The notes: generated from the sequence alone by a model not told the origin. A stretch of DNA of 64,000 nt from Nannocystis sp. (GCA_016712315.1 JADJRG010000013.1:2082001-2146000); one strand, 5' to 3'. Shown: positions 37,479-46,930, counted from the stretch's first letter. Numbers and translations: made by a program.

Positions 37479-40082
37479 TCAGGGCGCGCCCTGCCGCGCC
37501 GTCAGCCGCGCCAGCAGCTCTTGGGGCTCACGCAGCCGCGGTGACCCGGCCCCGTAGCGCAGCTCCGCCGCTGACAGCGCGCGTCGACCGTAGCGCTCGG
37601 CCTCCACGAGCGCGCCGCGCTCCTCGGCGATCCGCGCGAGGATCATCAGCACCGCCTCCGTGCGTGGTTTGTCGCCTCGGTCTCGCTCGCGGATCGCCAG
37701 CGATCGCAGCGCGTACCCCTCCGCCGCGTCCAGATCGCCGAGCTCCAAGGTCACCCGCGCCAGGTGCCCCGTGACGATCTCGATGTTGAGGTGGTCCGCT
37801 CCATAGACCGGCTCCCAGATCGTCAGCGCCCGCTCGAAGTAGGTCCGAGCGGTGGCTCGCTCGCCCTCCTTCTCAAACGCTCGCGCCTCGTTGTTCAGCA
37901 GGTGGCCGATATAGGGGTGATGCTGCCCGAGCGCGGCCACCAGCGCGGCCCTCGCCCGCCCGTAGAGGGCGTGCGCCTCGGCGTAGCGCTCTTGCTTCGA
38001 GCGGATCGTCGCGAGCCCGTTCAGCGACTCCGAGAGCTCCGCGAGGGCGCGCACCCCCAGCCCGCTCAAGATCGCCTCTGCCTCCTCGTAAGCCGCCGCG
38101 GCGCCGTCGAGGTCTTGGCGCTGGCGGTAGGTCTCCGCGAGGCCGTTGAGCAGGCGCCCGTGCGTGAGGCTCCCGAGCTCGCCGCGGCGCTCCATGAGCG
38201 CCCGCGCCTGCGGGGCCAGCAGCGTGATCATCTCGGTCGGCGCCTTCGAGCGCCCGAGCGCCGCCAACAGCCCGCCGAGCGCGTCGAGGCGCAGCGCGTC
38301 GTCACCGCCTCGCTCGGCCAGGCGCATCGCCTCCGGGAACAAGTGCTCGGCGGCGCGCTCGTGCTCACCGAGCTCGAGCGCCGCCCTGCCCGCCTCGACC
38401 AGCGCCTCGGCCAGCGCCAGCGGGTAGTCGATCGATCGGGCGCTGACGATCGCCTCCTCGGCGGACGCCGCCGCCGCCTTAAACGAACCCAAACGACGCA
38501 GCGCGCGGGTCCGATCCAGCCGCCGCCGCAGCTCCGCGACCGCCGCCGCGACCGCCGGGTCTGCGGGTGGCGCGACACGATCGAGCAGACGCGCCGGGTC
38601 CTCGCACGGCTCGAGCTCGGGCAGCTTCGCGACCGCGTCGATCGCCCGCTCGGTGACCTCTTGATCGGCAGCGGCCAGCAGCTCACCCAGCGCGTCGAGC
38701 TCCGCCGCCCGGCGCTCCAGACACTCGACCTCGAGCGCGTACAAGTGGTCGCTCAACTCACCGTCGCGCCGCCGCTCGCACGCCCCCGCGAGCATCGTCG
38801 ACAAGCGCCGGCTATACGCCCCCATCTCCGCGTCGACGCGGGCCCACGTCGCGGGTCCAAGCGCCCCGCCGATCGCCGTCATCGCCGCGCCCGCCGCCTC
38901 CTGCCGCGCCTCGCCCCACAGCGCCAGCGCGCCGCTGTGCGCCTCGCTGCACGACGGCGCCTGCGGTCCTCGCAGCTCCGCGCCGGCCACGCCTGCGCCG
39001 ACGATCGTCGCCGCGAGCGCGACCCCCTGGAGGGCGCGTCGCCGTCGTCGCGCGGGATCGCGTCGCAGCTCGGCGAGCAGCGCCGCCATCGTCGATGGCC
39101 GCTCGTTCGCCTCGGCGGCGAGCCCCTGCTTGATCACCTTCAGCAGCCGCGCCGGCGCGTCACACTCGCGCGGCGGCGGCTGCACATCGCCGGTCATGAT
39201 CGCTCGGAGCAGCGCCGCCCGGCTCGCCGCCTTAAACGGCCGGTGGCCGGCGAGCGCCTCATACGCGACCACGCAGAACGAAAAGATGTCCGCGCGGCTG
39301 TCGACCGGGCGGCGCATGTGCTGCTCGGGCGCCATATACGCGGGGGTGCCGAGCAGCGTGCCAGCCACCGTCAGCGGCGAGTTCAGCGGCGACGACGACG
39401 ATGATGACGACGGCGACGCTCTGCCGTCCGCCGACGCGATCACCGCCTCGGCCTCCGCGTGCGGCTCGGCCTCCGCGACGTGCTCCGATCGCGCCAGCCC
39501 GAAGTCGGCGACGCGCACCCGCCCGTCGTCGCCGACCAAGATGTTGTCGGGCTTCATGTCGCGGTGGATCAGCCCCGCCTGGTGCGCCGCCGACAGCCCC
39601 TCTCCGGCCTGGAGCAGCGCTCCGAGGCGATCTCGCCACGGCCGAGGCTTCATCTTCAGCCACACCTTGAGCGTCACGCCTTCGATCAGCTCCATCGCCA
39701 CGAACACCTGATCGCCGTGGCGACCGACGTCATAGATCTGGACGACGTGCGGGTGTGAGATCTGGGCGAGCGCCTGCGCCTCACGCTGCATCCGCGCGCG
39801 CAGCCCCTCCGAGTCGCTCGCTCGCGCGAGCAGCAGCTTGAGCGCGACGCGGCGGTTCAGCGCCTCGTCGTAGGCCATATAGACCACGCCCATGCCCCCC
39901 TCGCCGAGCTTCCGCACCAGCGTGAAGCGGCCGATCTTCGGCGGCAGCAGCGGCGCGCTGGGGGCGAGCGCGGCCTCGGGCTCGCGGTCGGGCGACGACG
40001 CCTCCGCCGGGGCCAACACGCGGGTCGCCTCGCTCACCGCGAGGGTCGCGTCGCGCGCGGGATCCGAGTGCGATGTCACCAC
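37479..40082 (-). CDS. Ser/Thr protein kinase with C-terminal TPR repeats
   Basis: 867 residues. Kinase domain at about residues 52-345: LGEGGMGVVYMAYD, RVALKLL (Lys), LIHRDMKPDNIL, VADFGLAR, TPAYMAPEQ. The activation region carries an unusual Ala/Glu/Ser-rich insert of about 40 residues with a long Ser run. A basic stretch and one hydrophobic helix (ALQGVALAATIVGAGVAGAE) precede a helical domain with many TPR-like units (AELSESLNGLATIRSKQERY, HHPYIGHLLNNEARAFEKEG). This is the common myxobacterial kinase-TPR receptor plan, cytoplasmic kinase and sensor on the other side of the membrane. Confidence 0.92.
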   Translation of the reverse strand: MVTSHSDPARDATLAVSEATRVLAPAEASSPDREPEAALAPSAPLLPPKIGRFTLVRKLGEGGMGVVYMAYDEALNRRVALKLLLARASDSEGLRARMQREAQALAQISHPHVVQIYDVGRHGDQVFVAMELIEGVTLKVWLKMKPRPWRDRLGALLQAGEGLSAAHQAGLIHRDMKPDNILVGDDGRVRVADFGLARSEHVAEAEPHAEAEAVIASADGRASPSSSSSSSPLNSPLTVAGTLLGTPAYMAPEQHMRRPVDSRADIFSFCVVAYEALAGHRPFKAASRAALLRAIMTGDVQPPPRECDAPARLLKVIKQGLAAEANERPSTMAALLAELRRDPARRRRRALQGVALAATIVGAGVAGAELRGPQAPSCSEAHSGALALWGEARQEAAGAAMTAIGGALGPATWARVDAEMGAYSRRLSTMLAGACERRRDGELSDHLYALEVECLERRAAELDALGELLAAADQEVTERAIDAVAKLPELEPCEDPARLLDRVAPPADPAVAAAVAELRRRLDRTRALRRLGSFKAAAASAEEAIVSARSIDYPLALAEALVEAGRAALELGEHERAAEHLFPEAMRLAERGGDDALRLDALGGLLAALGRSKAPTEMITLLAPQARALMERRGELGSLTHGRLLNGLAETYRQRQDLDGAAAAYEEAEAILSGLGVRALAELSESLNGLATIRSKQERYAEAHALYGRARAALVAALGQHHPYIGHLLNNEARAFEKEGERATARTYFERALTIWEPVYGADHLNIEIVTGHLARVTLELGDLDAAEGYALRSLAIRERDRGDKPRTEAVLMILARIAEERGALVEAERYGRRALSAAELRYGAGSPRLREPQELLARLTARQGAP

Positions 40083-40215
40083 GATCGAGAGTAGACCAAC
40101 GGCGGCGCGTCGAGGCCCCGCGTCGCCGCGCTGACGCGACCGCGCGGACCCGAGCGGGGCGCGCAGAGCTACGGCGTCAAGCGGGCGCTCGACGTTCAGC
40201 TACAATGATCGGTCG

Positions 40216-40632
40216 ATGAAGCAGCTCTTTCCATGCGGGCATCGCGGGCGCGGCAAGCTCTGTCATCGCTGCGCGGAGGAGGAGCGCGTGAAGAGCAGCG
40301 CGGCGGCGCAGCAGGAGGCTGAGCGCGCGCAGAAGCTCGCGCAGAAGCGCGCGTGGGAGGCGAGCTTCGCCGAGGATCCGATCGACCTGCGCCGGCTCCC
40401 GGATCGGGAGCTCGTGCTCAAGGTGCGTGAGGTGCTCGAGGCGATCGCTCGCGGCGAGGACTACACGCGCTTCCACGGGAAGCGCTTGGGCCTCGACCGA
40501 CGGCTGATCTCCGTGCCCATCGGCCAGCGGTATCGGCTCCTCCTCCGCGACGACGGCGGCGCGCTGCGGCCGCTCTCGTGCCTGACGCATGAGGAGTACA
40601 ACACCAGCCTGCGGCCTGGACTCGGCTCATAG
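40216..40632 (+). CDS. Zinc-finger protein with RelE/ParE-like core (putative)
   Basis: 138 residues. The start, FPCGHRGRGKLCHRCAEEE, holds a Cys-His-Cys-Cys knuckle, then a basic helix. The rest (DLRRLPDRELVLKVREVLEA, RFHGKRLGLDRRLISVPIGQ, RYRLLLRDDG) has the alpha-alpha-beta-beta-beta order and the YRLL strand of RelE-fold proteins. No antitoxin gene is adjacent, so a toxin role is not supported. The end overlaps the convergent bioD gene by six bases. Confidence 0.5.
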   Translation: MKQLFPCGHRGRGKLCHRCAEEERVKSSAAAQQEAERAQKLAQKRAWEASFAEDPIDLRRLPDRELVLKVREVLEAIARGEDYTRFHGKRLGLDRRLISVPIGQRYRLLLRDDGGALRPLSCLTHEEYNTSLRPGLGS

Positions 40633-41346
40633 GCGGGTCATACGCCCTGGGCGTGGTCGGGCGCCGAGGCGGGCGAAGATCTCCTCGGAGAGCCAGCCGC
40701 GGCCGTTGTGGCCGTAGGAGAGCACGCCGAGGCACGGGATGTCGGCGGCGGTGGCGATGACGCTGGGGTTGTGCAGCTCGCTGGGATCGTGGGTCGTGGT
40801 GGTGCGCGAGAGGAAGAACCCCGGGGGGCGGTGGCCGGCGCCGCGCGCGGCGTCGATCGTGAGCAGGGTGTGGTTGATGGTGCCGAGGCCGAGGCGGCCG
40901 ACGATCACCGGGGTCGCGCCCAGCGCCCCTAGCCAGTCGGGCTGCCAGGTGCCGCCAGGCATCGGCACCCACCAGCCGCCGGCCCCTTCGATCACGGTGA
41001 GGTCGGGGCGCAGCTCGGCCTCGAGCTCGTCGAGCGCGGCGGCGGCGGCGGCGAGCGTCTGGTCGCCGAGGCGCTCGTCGACGGGGCCGCCGAGGAAGCG
41101 CTCGGGCGCCTCCGCGATGCCGGGCGCGAGGGGCGCGGCGAAGCGCTGGGGGCAGATCCACGGGATCATGCCGGGCAGCAGCGCGGCGGCGGCGGCGAGC
41201 ACCTCGGGGTCGTCGCCGCCGCTCGCTGCTGGCTTAAAGGGAATGGCCTTAAGGCCATGTCCTCGCGCGCAGCGGAGGATCGCGGCGGCGACGCTGGTCT
41301 TGCCGCAGCCGGTGTCGGAGCCGACGAGGTAGATCCGCGTGCTCAT
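40627..41346 (-). CDS. bioD: Dethiobiotin synthetase
   Basis: 239 residues from ATG 41346 (an upstream in-frame start at 41382 is less likely). GSDTGCGKTSVAAAIL is the P-loop (the family has GTDTxVGKT), IPFKPAASGG is the substrate loop, and VIEGAGGWWVPM is the conserved EGAGG motif. BioD carboxylates 7,8-diaminopelargonate to dethiobiotin with ATP. No other bio genes are in the window. Confidence 0.88.
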   Translation of the reverse strand: MSTRIYLVGSDTGCGKTSVAAAILRCARGHGLKAIPFKPAASGGDDPEVLAAAAALLPGMIPWICPQRFAAPLAPGIAEAPERFLGGPVDERLGDQTLAAAAAALDELEAELRPDLTVIEGAGGWWVPMPGGTWQPDWLGALGATPVIVGRLGLGTINHTLLTIDAARGAGHRPPGFFLSRTTTTHDPSELHNPSVIATAADIPCLGVLSYGHNGRGWLSEEIFARLGARPRPGRMTRL

Positions 41347-41433
41347 GGGCGATTCGTGCCACGAGCCCGCAGGTGGCGCCACTTTGCGCGGAATTTTCGC
41401 GGGAGAGGGCGGGCGGGGCGATCGAGGACGCCG

Positions 41434-41475
41434 AAAAAAGGACGGCCCGGCCGCCGCGCACCGCGGAGCCGGGCC
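41434..41475 (-). terminator. Intrinsic terminator of the SPFH gene
   Basis: On the minus strand GGCCCGGC and GCCGGGCC form an 8-bp stem around a GC-rich loop and are followed by GTCCTTTTTT, a classical rho-independent layout, 23 bases past the SPFH stop codon. Confidence 0.8.
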
Positions 41476-41497
41476 TCTGGAGCTCGACAGGGGCCTC

Positions 41498-42664
41498 CTA
41501 GAACGCGTCGAGCAGGGCCATACGCTTCGCCTTGTACTCCTCTTCTGTGAGGAGCTGGGCGTCGAAGGCGGCTTTGAGCTTGAGCAGCCTGCTCTCGAGG
41601 CTGTCAGCCGCGGGCGCCGCCGGCGGAGGCGCTTGACCGGGGGCTTGGCCGGGGTGTTGTCCGGGCTGCGGCGGGTAGCCGGGGTGCTGTTGGTATTGCT
41701 GCGGGTAGCCCTGCGGCGGCGGGTAACCAGGCGGGTAGCCGGGCGGGTAACCTTGCTGCGGGTAGCCGGGCTGCATGCCCTGCATCATCGGCGCCATCAT
41801 CTGGCTCATGCCCATGCCCATGCCCATGCCCATGCCGGCGCCCATGCCGACGCCAGCGACGCCGCCGGAGCTGGGGTTCTTGGCGGCGTCACGCATCGCC
41901 TGCATGCCCTCCCAGGCGAGGGTGTTGTCGACGCCGCGGGCGGCCTGGGCGGAGGCGGCGTCGAGCGCCTTCTCGACCTCGGGCGGCAGCGAGATGTTCT
42001 CGATGGTGAAGTTGGTGAGGCCGATGCCGATCCGCGCGAACTCCTCAGCGATCTGGGTGCGCACTGCGTCCGCGAGGACGCCGTAATTGCCGGCCATGTC
42101 GGCGACGCTGAGCTGCGAGGAGCCGGCCGCGTCGGAGAACTTGCTGACGAGCGTGCGCTTGAGGTAGCCGGTGATCTCCTCGGAGGTAGTCAGGTGCTGC
42201 GTGCCGACGATCTCCCGAAAGAACACGCCTGGGTCGATAATCCGGAAGTTGTAGGTGCCGAAGGCGCGGATCCGCACCCGCCCGGGGCGACCGCCGACGC
42301 CGAACTCCGGGTCGCGGATCAGCACCGGCGCCGGGGTCCCCCACTTCTCGTTGAGGAACTGGCGCAGGTTGACGAAGTAGACGTCGACCTTGAAGGGCGA
42401 GCTGAAGCCGTACTTCCAGCCCTTGAGGCGCGAGAGCACGGGCACGTTCTGGGTCGAGAGGGTGTGGGTGCCGGGGCCGAAGATGTCGGCGAGCTGGCCC
42501 TCGTTGATCAGGATCGCGGCCTGGTTCTCGCGGCAGATCAGCTTGGCGCCGTTCTTCACCTCGTGGTCCTCGTCGGGGAACTTGTAGACGAGGGTGTAAT
42601 TGGTGCTGTCGAGCCACTCGATGATGTCGATGAGCTGGCTCTTGATAAAGCTGAGGATTCCCAT
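41498..42664 (-). CDS. SPFH/band-7 domain protein with Pro/Gln-rich tail and SHOCT motif
   Basis: 388 residues. The N-terminal two thirds (ICRENQAAILINEGQLADIF, GKWGTPAPVLIRDPEF-like, FARIGIGLTNFTIENISLPP) is an SPFH domain of the YdjI/virion-core type. A Gly/Met run (GMGAGMGMGMGMG), many GYPPGYPP repeats and a C-terminal SHOCT motif (LLKLKAAFDAQLLTEEEYKA) follow. SPFH proteins assemble on membranes as scaffolds. It is preceded by a TerB-like gene in the same direction and ended by a strong terminator. Confidence 0.88.
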   Translation of the reverse strand: MGILSFIKSQLIDIIEWLDSTNYTLVYKFPDEDHEVKNGAKLICRENQAAILINEGQLADIFGPGTHTLSTQNVPVLSRLKGWKYGFSSPFKVDVYFVNLRQFLNEKWGTPAPVLIRDPEFGVGGRPGRVRIRAFGTYNFRIIDPGVFFREIVGTQHLTTSEEITGYLKRTLVSKFSDAAGSSQLSVADMAGNYGVLADAVRTQIAEEFARIGIGLTNFTIENISLPPEVEKALDAASAQAARGVDNTLAWEGMQAMRDAAKNPSSGGVAGVGMGAGMGMGMGMGMSQMMAPMMQGMQPGYPQQGYPPGYPPGYPPPQGYPQQYQQHPGYPPQPGQHPGQAPGQAPPPAAPAADSLESRLLKLKAAFDAQLLTEEEYKAKRMALLDAF

Positions 42665-42721
42665 GTGCGTCGCTCCGGGTGTGGGGGTCTCTTGGCGGGG
42701 AGGGGGCGGTGTGGTCGGCGG

Positions 42722-43105
42722 TCACTCGAGGATGTTGACGCGCGCGGCCTCCTGCTCGAGATCGCCGAACTCGGCGTTGCTGAGGCCAAAGACGTCGGCG
42801 ATCTCGCCGAGGGCGCGGCGTTCGGCGTCGCTGAAGTGGCCGTCCGCCTTGACGAGGGCGATCGCGGCTTTGACGAAGATCCGGCGGAGGAAGCTCGCCT
42901 CGAGCACCTGCGCCGCCTCGATCGGGCTGAAGCTGAGCGCGCCCAGCTCCTCCAGCGTAATCGGCGAGCCGGTGTCGCGGAGGAACTCGGCGATCAGATC
43001 GGCCTCGCGGGCCTCGATGCCGTCCGCGCTGGCGAGGAAATAGAGCCCCCTCGCGAAGATGTCGACCTCTTCTGGGGAAAGACCTGCTGTGTCCGCTGCT
43101 GCCAT
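42722..43105 (-). CDS. TerB-like protein
   Basis: 127 residues from ATG 43105. All-helical, with acidic paired motifs ASADGIEAREADLIAEFL and VKADGHFSDAERRALGEIAD, the repeated D-G-x-x-x-x-E signature of the TerB/DUF533 fold. Cytoplasmic. It lies 57 bp upstream of the SPFH gene and is probably co-transcribed, suggesting a membrane-stress module; that is inference. Confidence 0.7.
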   Translation of the reverse strand: MAAADTAGLSPEEVDIFARGLYFLASADGIEAREADLIAEFLRDTGSPITLEELGALSFSPIEAAQVLEASFLRRIFVKAAIALVKADGHFSDAERRALGEIADVFGLSNAEFGDLEQEAARVNILE

Positions 43106-43173
43106 GGCTCGCAATGCTAGTGGCAAGCGCCAGCGCTGGCCACCCGCGCGAGGCGATCGTCGCCGGGTGGGCG

Positions 43174-43665
43174 TTATTGCGGGGCGAGGACCTCGAAGTC
43201 GCGCTCGAAGAGGAGCGGCCGCGAGCCGTCCGCCAGCGGCTCACCGAGCACCTCGACCCGCCACGCGCCGCGGTCCTCAGGGCTGAGGCGGTGGCTGGCG
43301 GCCATCGTCAGGGTGGTGCTCGGCGCTAAGACGCCCTCGATCTGCTCGCGGATCTCGTCGTGGCTCCAGACGAAGGTCACCGGCCGGGCGCTGGTCAGGC
43401 GATCGGCGCGCAGGTGGAGGTAGACCTCGCCCTGCTCGCTGCTGAAGACCGCTGCGTCGGCTAACGGGCCGGTGGGCTGGGCGGCGAGCACCGCGGTGAT
43501 CTGGACGGCTTCGACGGCGGGGCTCCGCGTGGCCGTCGCGAAGGAGCCTTGCGCCATGCGCGCGCCGTGCACTTGACCGTCAGCGTCGAGGTGCGCGGGG
43601 GTGAGCGGAGCGTCGACGCAGGCAGGCGCGACGAGGGCGATTGTGAGCGCGAAGATCCGACGCAA
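43174..43665 (-). CDS. DUF2914-like lipoprotein
   Basis: 163 residues: MRRIFALTIALVAPAC gives a lipobox (VAPAC). The body EVYLHLRADRLTSARPVTFV, WSHDEIREQ and RGAWRVEVLGEPLADGSRPL fits the DUF2914 pattern (H-x-W strand, then GxWRV...L). Envelope protein of unknown function. It diverges from the S41 protease gene. Confidence 0.6.
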   Translation of the reverse strand: MRRIFALTIALVAPACVDAPLTPAHLDADGQVHGARMAQGSFATATRSPAVEAVQITAVLAAQPTGPLADAAVFSSEQGEVYLHLRADRLTSARPVTFVWSHDEIREQIEGVLAPSTTLTMAASHRLSPEDRGAWRVEVLGEPLADGSRPLLFERDFEVLAPQ

Positions 43666-43752
43666 GCAGAAAACTTGACATGCTCCTCGTATGCCAGCCG
43701 TCGGCGCCTGTAATTTTTAGTAGTTACTGCAACGGTCGGTAGGGTAAAAATA

Positions 43753-43780
43753 CAATGTGTGTCTTTAAAGACGCACATTG
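43753..43780. promoter_or_regulatory. 28-bp palindrome upstream of the S41 protease gene
   Basis: The half-sites CAATGTGTGTCTTT and AAAGACGCACATTG are complementary except for one position pair, centred at 43766/43767. It lies 45 bases before ATG 43825 in an AT-rich intergenic region between divergent genes. A dimeric regulator's operator is the simplest reading; a hairpin in the leader is the alternative. Confidence 0.6.
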
Positions 43781-43824
43781 AATCGTTCAGGTGCGGCGGG
43801 TCGCCCGCGCTATGCTCTGCCTCC

Positions 43825-46800
43825 ATGCGCTTCGCCTCGCCCGTCGCCCTCTCGCTCGCGCTTTCTTGGGGGTCGGCGTGCCTGCCCAACGCGGCGCCGG
43901 GGGCGGGTGATTCCCCAGCGCCCGCGCCAGCCGCGCCCGAGGTCGACGCCGAGGCGCAGCTCCGCCTCGAAGAGCGCGCCTTCCCGCTGCTGATCTGGGC
44001 CGCGTTCACCGTGCAGCAGGAGTACTTCGAGCCCGGCCGCATCGACCCGCCAGGCCAGCTCCGCTCGGCGCTGCACGACCTCGCCCTCCACGCCCCAGAG
44101 TTCTTCGCCGAGCCTGCCGGTGAGGGCGTCTTTAAGGTCACCGTCGGCGCCTTCTCCCAAAATTTCGCGGTCGGCGCGCCGGCGACGCTGCTCGCCGCCG
44201 CAGAGCAGCTAGAGAAGATCCTCGAGTTCACCCGCGATCACCTCGACCTCGACGGCGATGAGGCGGTCCATCGCCTCGAGTACGCCGCGCTCAACGGGCT
44301 GCTCGCGCCGCTCGATCCGCACACGATCTTGCTGACGCCTGAGGAGCGCAGCGACCTCGGGATCAAGACGAAGGGCGAGTTCGGGGGGGTCGGCGCCGAG
44401 ATCAACGTCGAGGCCCGGCGGATCAAGATCGTGCGGGTGCTGCCGGGCTCGCCGGCGGAGCTCGCGGGCCTGCTCGCGGGCGACGTGATCCTCCAGATCG
44501 ACCGCCAAGCGACCGTCAACCTGCCCGCCGCCGACGCCCAGTCGCTGCTGCGCGGCCCCGTCGGCGCGCCGGTGGTCCTGAAGGTGAAGCGCGGCGCCGA
44601 GGCGCTCACCTTCACGATCATCCGCCAAAACATCCGCGTCGACAGCGTGATCGCCTCGCTGCTGCCCGAGCAGATCGCGCTGCTGCGGATCACGACCTTC
44701 CAGGAGAACACCGCCGAGCAGGTGCGCCAAGCGATCACCCGGCTCGGCGCCGAACCACCGCTGCGCGGGGTCATCCTCGATCTGCGCGGCAACAGCGGCG
44801 GCCTGCTCACCCAAGCGATGGCGTTGGTCGACCTCATGGTCCGCGAGGGCGAGCTGGTGATCGTACGCTCTGCGCTCGGCCGTGAGTCGGACCCCGCGAC
44901 CGCGGAGCAGCTCTTCGCCGAGGACGTCGCGGTCGTCGCGCTGATCGACGAGAACGCCGCCTCCGCCGCGGAGATCGTCAGCGGCGGGGTTCAAGCGCTC
45001 GGCCGCGGCGTGGTGCTCGGGCGCACGTCGTTCGGTAAGGGGACGGTGCAGATGCTCAAGGCCGCGAGCCCGTACGGCCGCGAGCTCGCGCTCAAGCTGA
45101 CGGTCGCGGAGTACCTGGTCGCGGGTGACACGAAGATCCAGAGCCTCGGCGTGCGCCCAGACTTCGCCCTCTATCCGGTCGAGCTGACGGAGCTGGCCAG
45201 CGTCGCTCGCTACTACGACCGAGAGCGCTTCGAGCGGCGGCGCGAGCGCTCGCAGATCGCTCACCTGCCGTCGGCGCGTCACGAGCCGCCAGCGCCCGAA
45301 GAGCCGGACGGCGACGCGGTGCTCCGCTACTTCGGCCGCGCCCGCGAGCTCGCGCAAGGTGAACCAGACGCGCTCCGTGATCCGGAGGTCGCGATCGCGC
45401 GGTCGATCGCCGCCGCGCTGGTCGGTGTGCCTCGCGCGTCGCGCGTCGCCGCCGCTCGCGCGGTGGTCGACGCGATCGCGGCGGACGAGGACGCGGCGCT
45501 CGTCGCGGCGCTCGCGGCCCGAAGGATCTCCTGGGAGGGCGCGCTGCGCGGCGGCGCCGACCCCTCGCTCTCGGTGCAGGCGTCCGTCGACGGGCCGATC
45601 CGCGCGGGCAAGCCGTTCGTGCTGCGCGTCGAGGTGCAGAACAGCGGGAGTGAGCCGGCCGAGCGCCTCCACTTGATCACCGAGTGCGTGCACGACGAGC
45701 TCGACGGCATCGAGGTGCTGCTCGGGGCGCTCGCGCCGGGGGAGTCGGTGAGCCGCGAGCTCCGCCTTCAGGTGATGTCCTGGCACCCAGACTTCGCCGA
45801 AGACCTGCGCCTCGCCGTGCACAGCGGTGAGCCGGGGCCGACGCCGGATGGCCGCGTGAGCATTCGCCTCGAGGTGAGCGGCCAGCCGAGGCCGCACCTC
45901 GCGTACGACTATTGGGTCGTCGACGACCCCGCGCTCGCGGCGGCGGCGCCGAAGCGGCCAGGCGACGCCGACGCCTTTGAGATCAAGGGCAACGGCGACG
46001 GGGTGCTCCAGGCCGGCGAGCAGGTGCTGCTCGCGGTGCAGGCGCGCGGGCGCGGGGCCGCGGTGAGCGACGCGCGCGCGCTGCTACGCAACCACGGCGG
46101 CGCGCAAGGGCTCTTGGAGGAGGGTTTCTTGGCGCTCGGGCCGATCGCCGCGGGCGGTGAGGTGGCGGGGTCGTTCGGCCTCACGGTCGCGGCCGCGCCG
46201 GACCTGACGCTGCCGCTCGAGCTCGACTTGATGGTCGCGGACGTCCAACTCCGTGAGAGCGCGCGTCATCGCTTGCGCCCGCGGATCTCCGAGGCGAGGC
46301 CGCCCTTCGTCGCCGCGCCGGCGCGGTATCGAGTGAAGGACGAGGGCGCGCGCCTTTATAACGGCGCCGACGCGAAGTCGCCGGTGCTCGGGGAGCTCGC
46401 GGCTGGGTATGTGTTCGAGAGCACGGGCGCGTCGGGCGGCTGGCTCGCGATCGCGCTCGCCCCGGGCAGGCGGGCGTGGATCCCCGCCGATCTGGCCGAC
46501 GAGGCCGGTCCGCGGGACCGCGCCGCGCCGCCGCCCGCCCGGCCGGCGCTGGTGGTCGAGCCGCCGAAGATCTCGATTGAGGCGCCCCCACGCACCGTCG
46601 CGGCGGCCGAGCTCGAGCTGTCGATCCGGGCCGAGCACCCGCGTCGGCTCCGCGACCTCGTGGTCTCGGCGCAGCCGGTCGGCCCCGCGCAGGTGGAGGA
46701 CAAGGTCCTCTTCTTCGCGAACCCGGCGCGCGAGGGCGACGCGAGCCGCAGCGTCGCGACGACCGCGAAGATCCCGCTGACCAAGGCCGGCGGCCACCGA

Positions 46801-46869
46801 ATTATCGTCACCGCGCGCGACGGCGACGGCGTCGAGGCCCACCAGGAGGTCTTGGTCTTTCGCGAGTGA
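43825..46869 (+). CDS. Large S41 (C-terminal processing) peptidase with PDZ domain
   Basis: 1014 residues from ATG 43825, which gives a signal peptide (SLALSWGSAC, probably lipoprotein). CTP core: PLDPHTILLTPEE, a PDZ domain (VRVLPGSPAELAGLLAGDVI), LDLRGNSGGLLTQAM, then NAASAAEIVSGG with the Ser nucleophile and SFGKGTVQ with the general-base Lys. After about residue 480 are some 500 residues not found in ordinary CtpA: CARDB-like segments (RVEVQNSGSEPAERL), an SH3-like piece (ARLYNGADAKSPVLGELAAG) and a C-terminal beta domain. This looks like a periplasmic protease with added binding domains. Confidence 0.9.
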   Translation: MRFASPVALSLALSWGSACLPNAAPGAGDSPAPAPAAPEVDAEAQLRLEERAFPLLIWAAFTVQQEYFEPGRIDPPGQLRSALHDLALHAPEFFAEPAGEGVFKVTVGAFSQNFAVGAPATLLAAAEQLEKILEFTRDHLDLDGDEAVHRLEYAALNGLLAPLDPHTILLTPEERSDLGIKTKGEFGGVGAEINVEARRIKIVRVLPGSPAELAGLLAGDVILQIDRQATVNLPAADAQSLLRGPVGAPVVLKVKRGAEALTFTIIRQNIRVDSVIASLLPEQIALLRITTFQENTAEQVRQAITRLGAEPPLRGVILDLRGNSGGLLTQAMALVDLMVREGELVIVRSALGRESDPATAEQLFAEDVAVVALIDENAASAAEIVSGGVQALGRGVVLGRTSFGKGTVQMLKAASPYGRELALKLTVAEYLVAGDTKIQSLGVRPDFALYPVELTELASVARYYDRERFERRRERSQIAHLPSARHEPPAPEEPDGDAVLRYFGRARELAQGEPDALRDPEVAIARSIAAALVGVPRASRVAAARAVVDAIAADEDAALVAALAARRISWEGALRGGADPSLSVQASVDGPIRAGKPFVLRVEVQNSGSEPAERLHLITECVHDELDGIEVLLGALAPGESVSRELRLQVMSWHPDFAEDLRLAVHSGEPGPTPDGRVSIRLEVSGQPRPHLAYDYWVVDDPALAAAAPKRPGDADAFEIKGNGDGVLQAGEQVLLAVQARGRGAAVSDARALLRNHGGAQGLLEEGFLALGPIAAGGEVAGSFGLTVAAAPDLTLPLELDLMVADVQLRESARHRLRPRISEARPPFVAAPARYRVKDEGARLYNGADAKSPVLGELAAGYVFESTGASGGWLAIALAPGRRAWIPADLADEAGPRDRAAPPPARPALVVEPPKISIEAPPRTVAAAELELSIRAEHPRRLRDLVVSAQPVGPAQVEDKVLFFANPAREGDASRSVATTAKIPLTKAGGHRIIVTARDGDGVEAHQEVLVFRE

Positions 46870-46930
46870 CGCGCGGAACATTCGTTGGCCTCTTCGGTCG
46901 ATCCGGGGGTCGTGATATAGCGAGGTGCCC

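Noticed and set aside
40216..41346. Toxin-antitoxin pair
   Set aside because: The neighbour of the RelE-like gene is convergent bioD, not a small co-directional antitoxin.
44209..45897. 562-residue minus-strand ORF
   Set aside because: Antisense to the S41 protease, whose catalytic motifs are all present on the plus strand.
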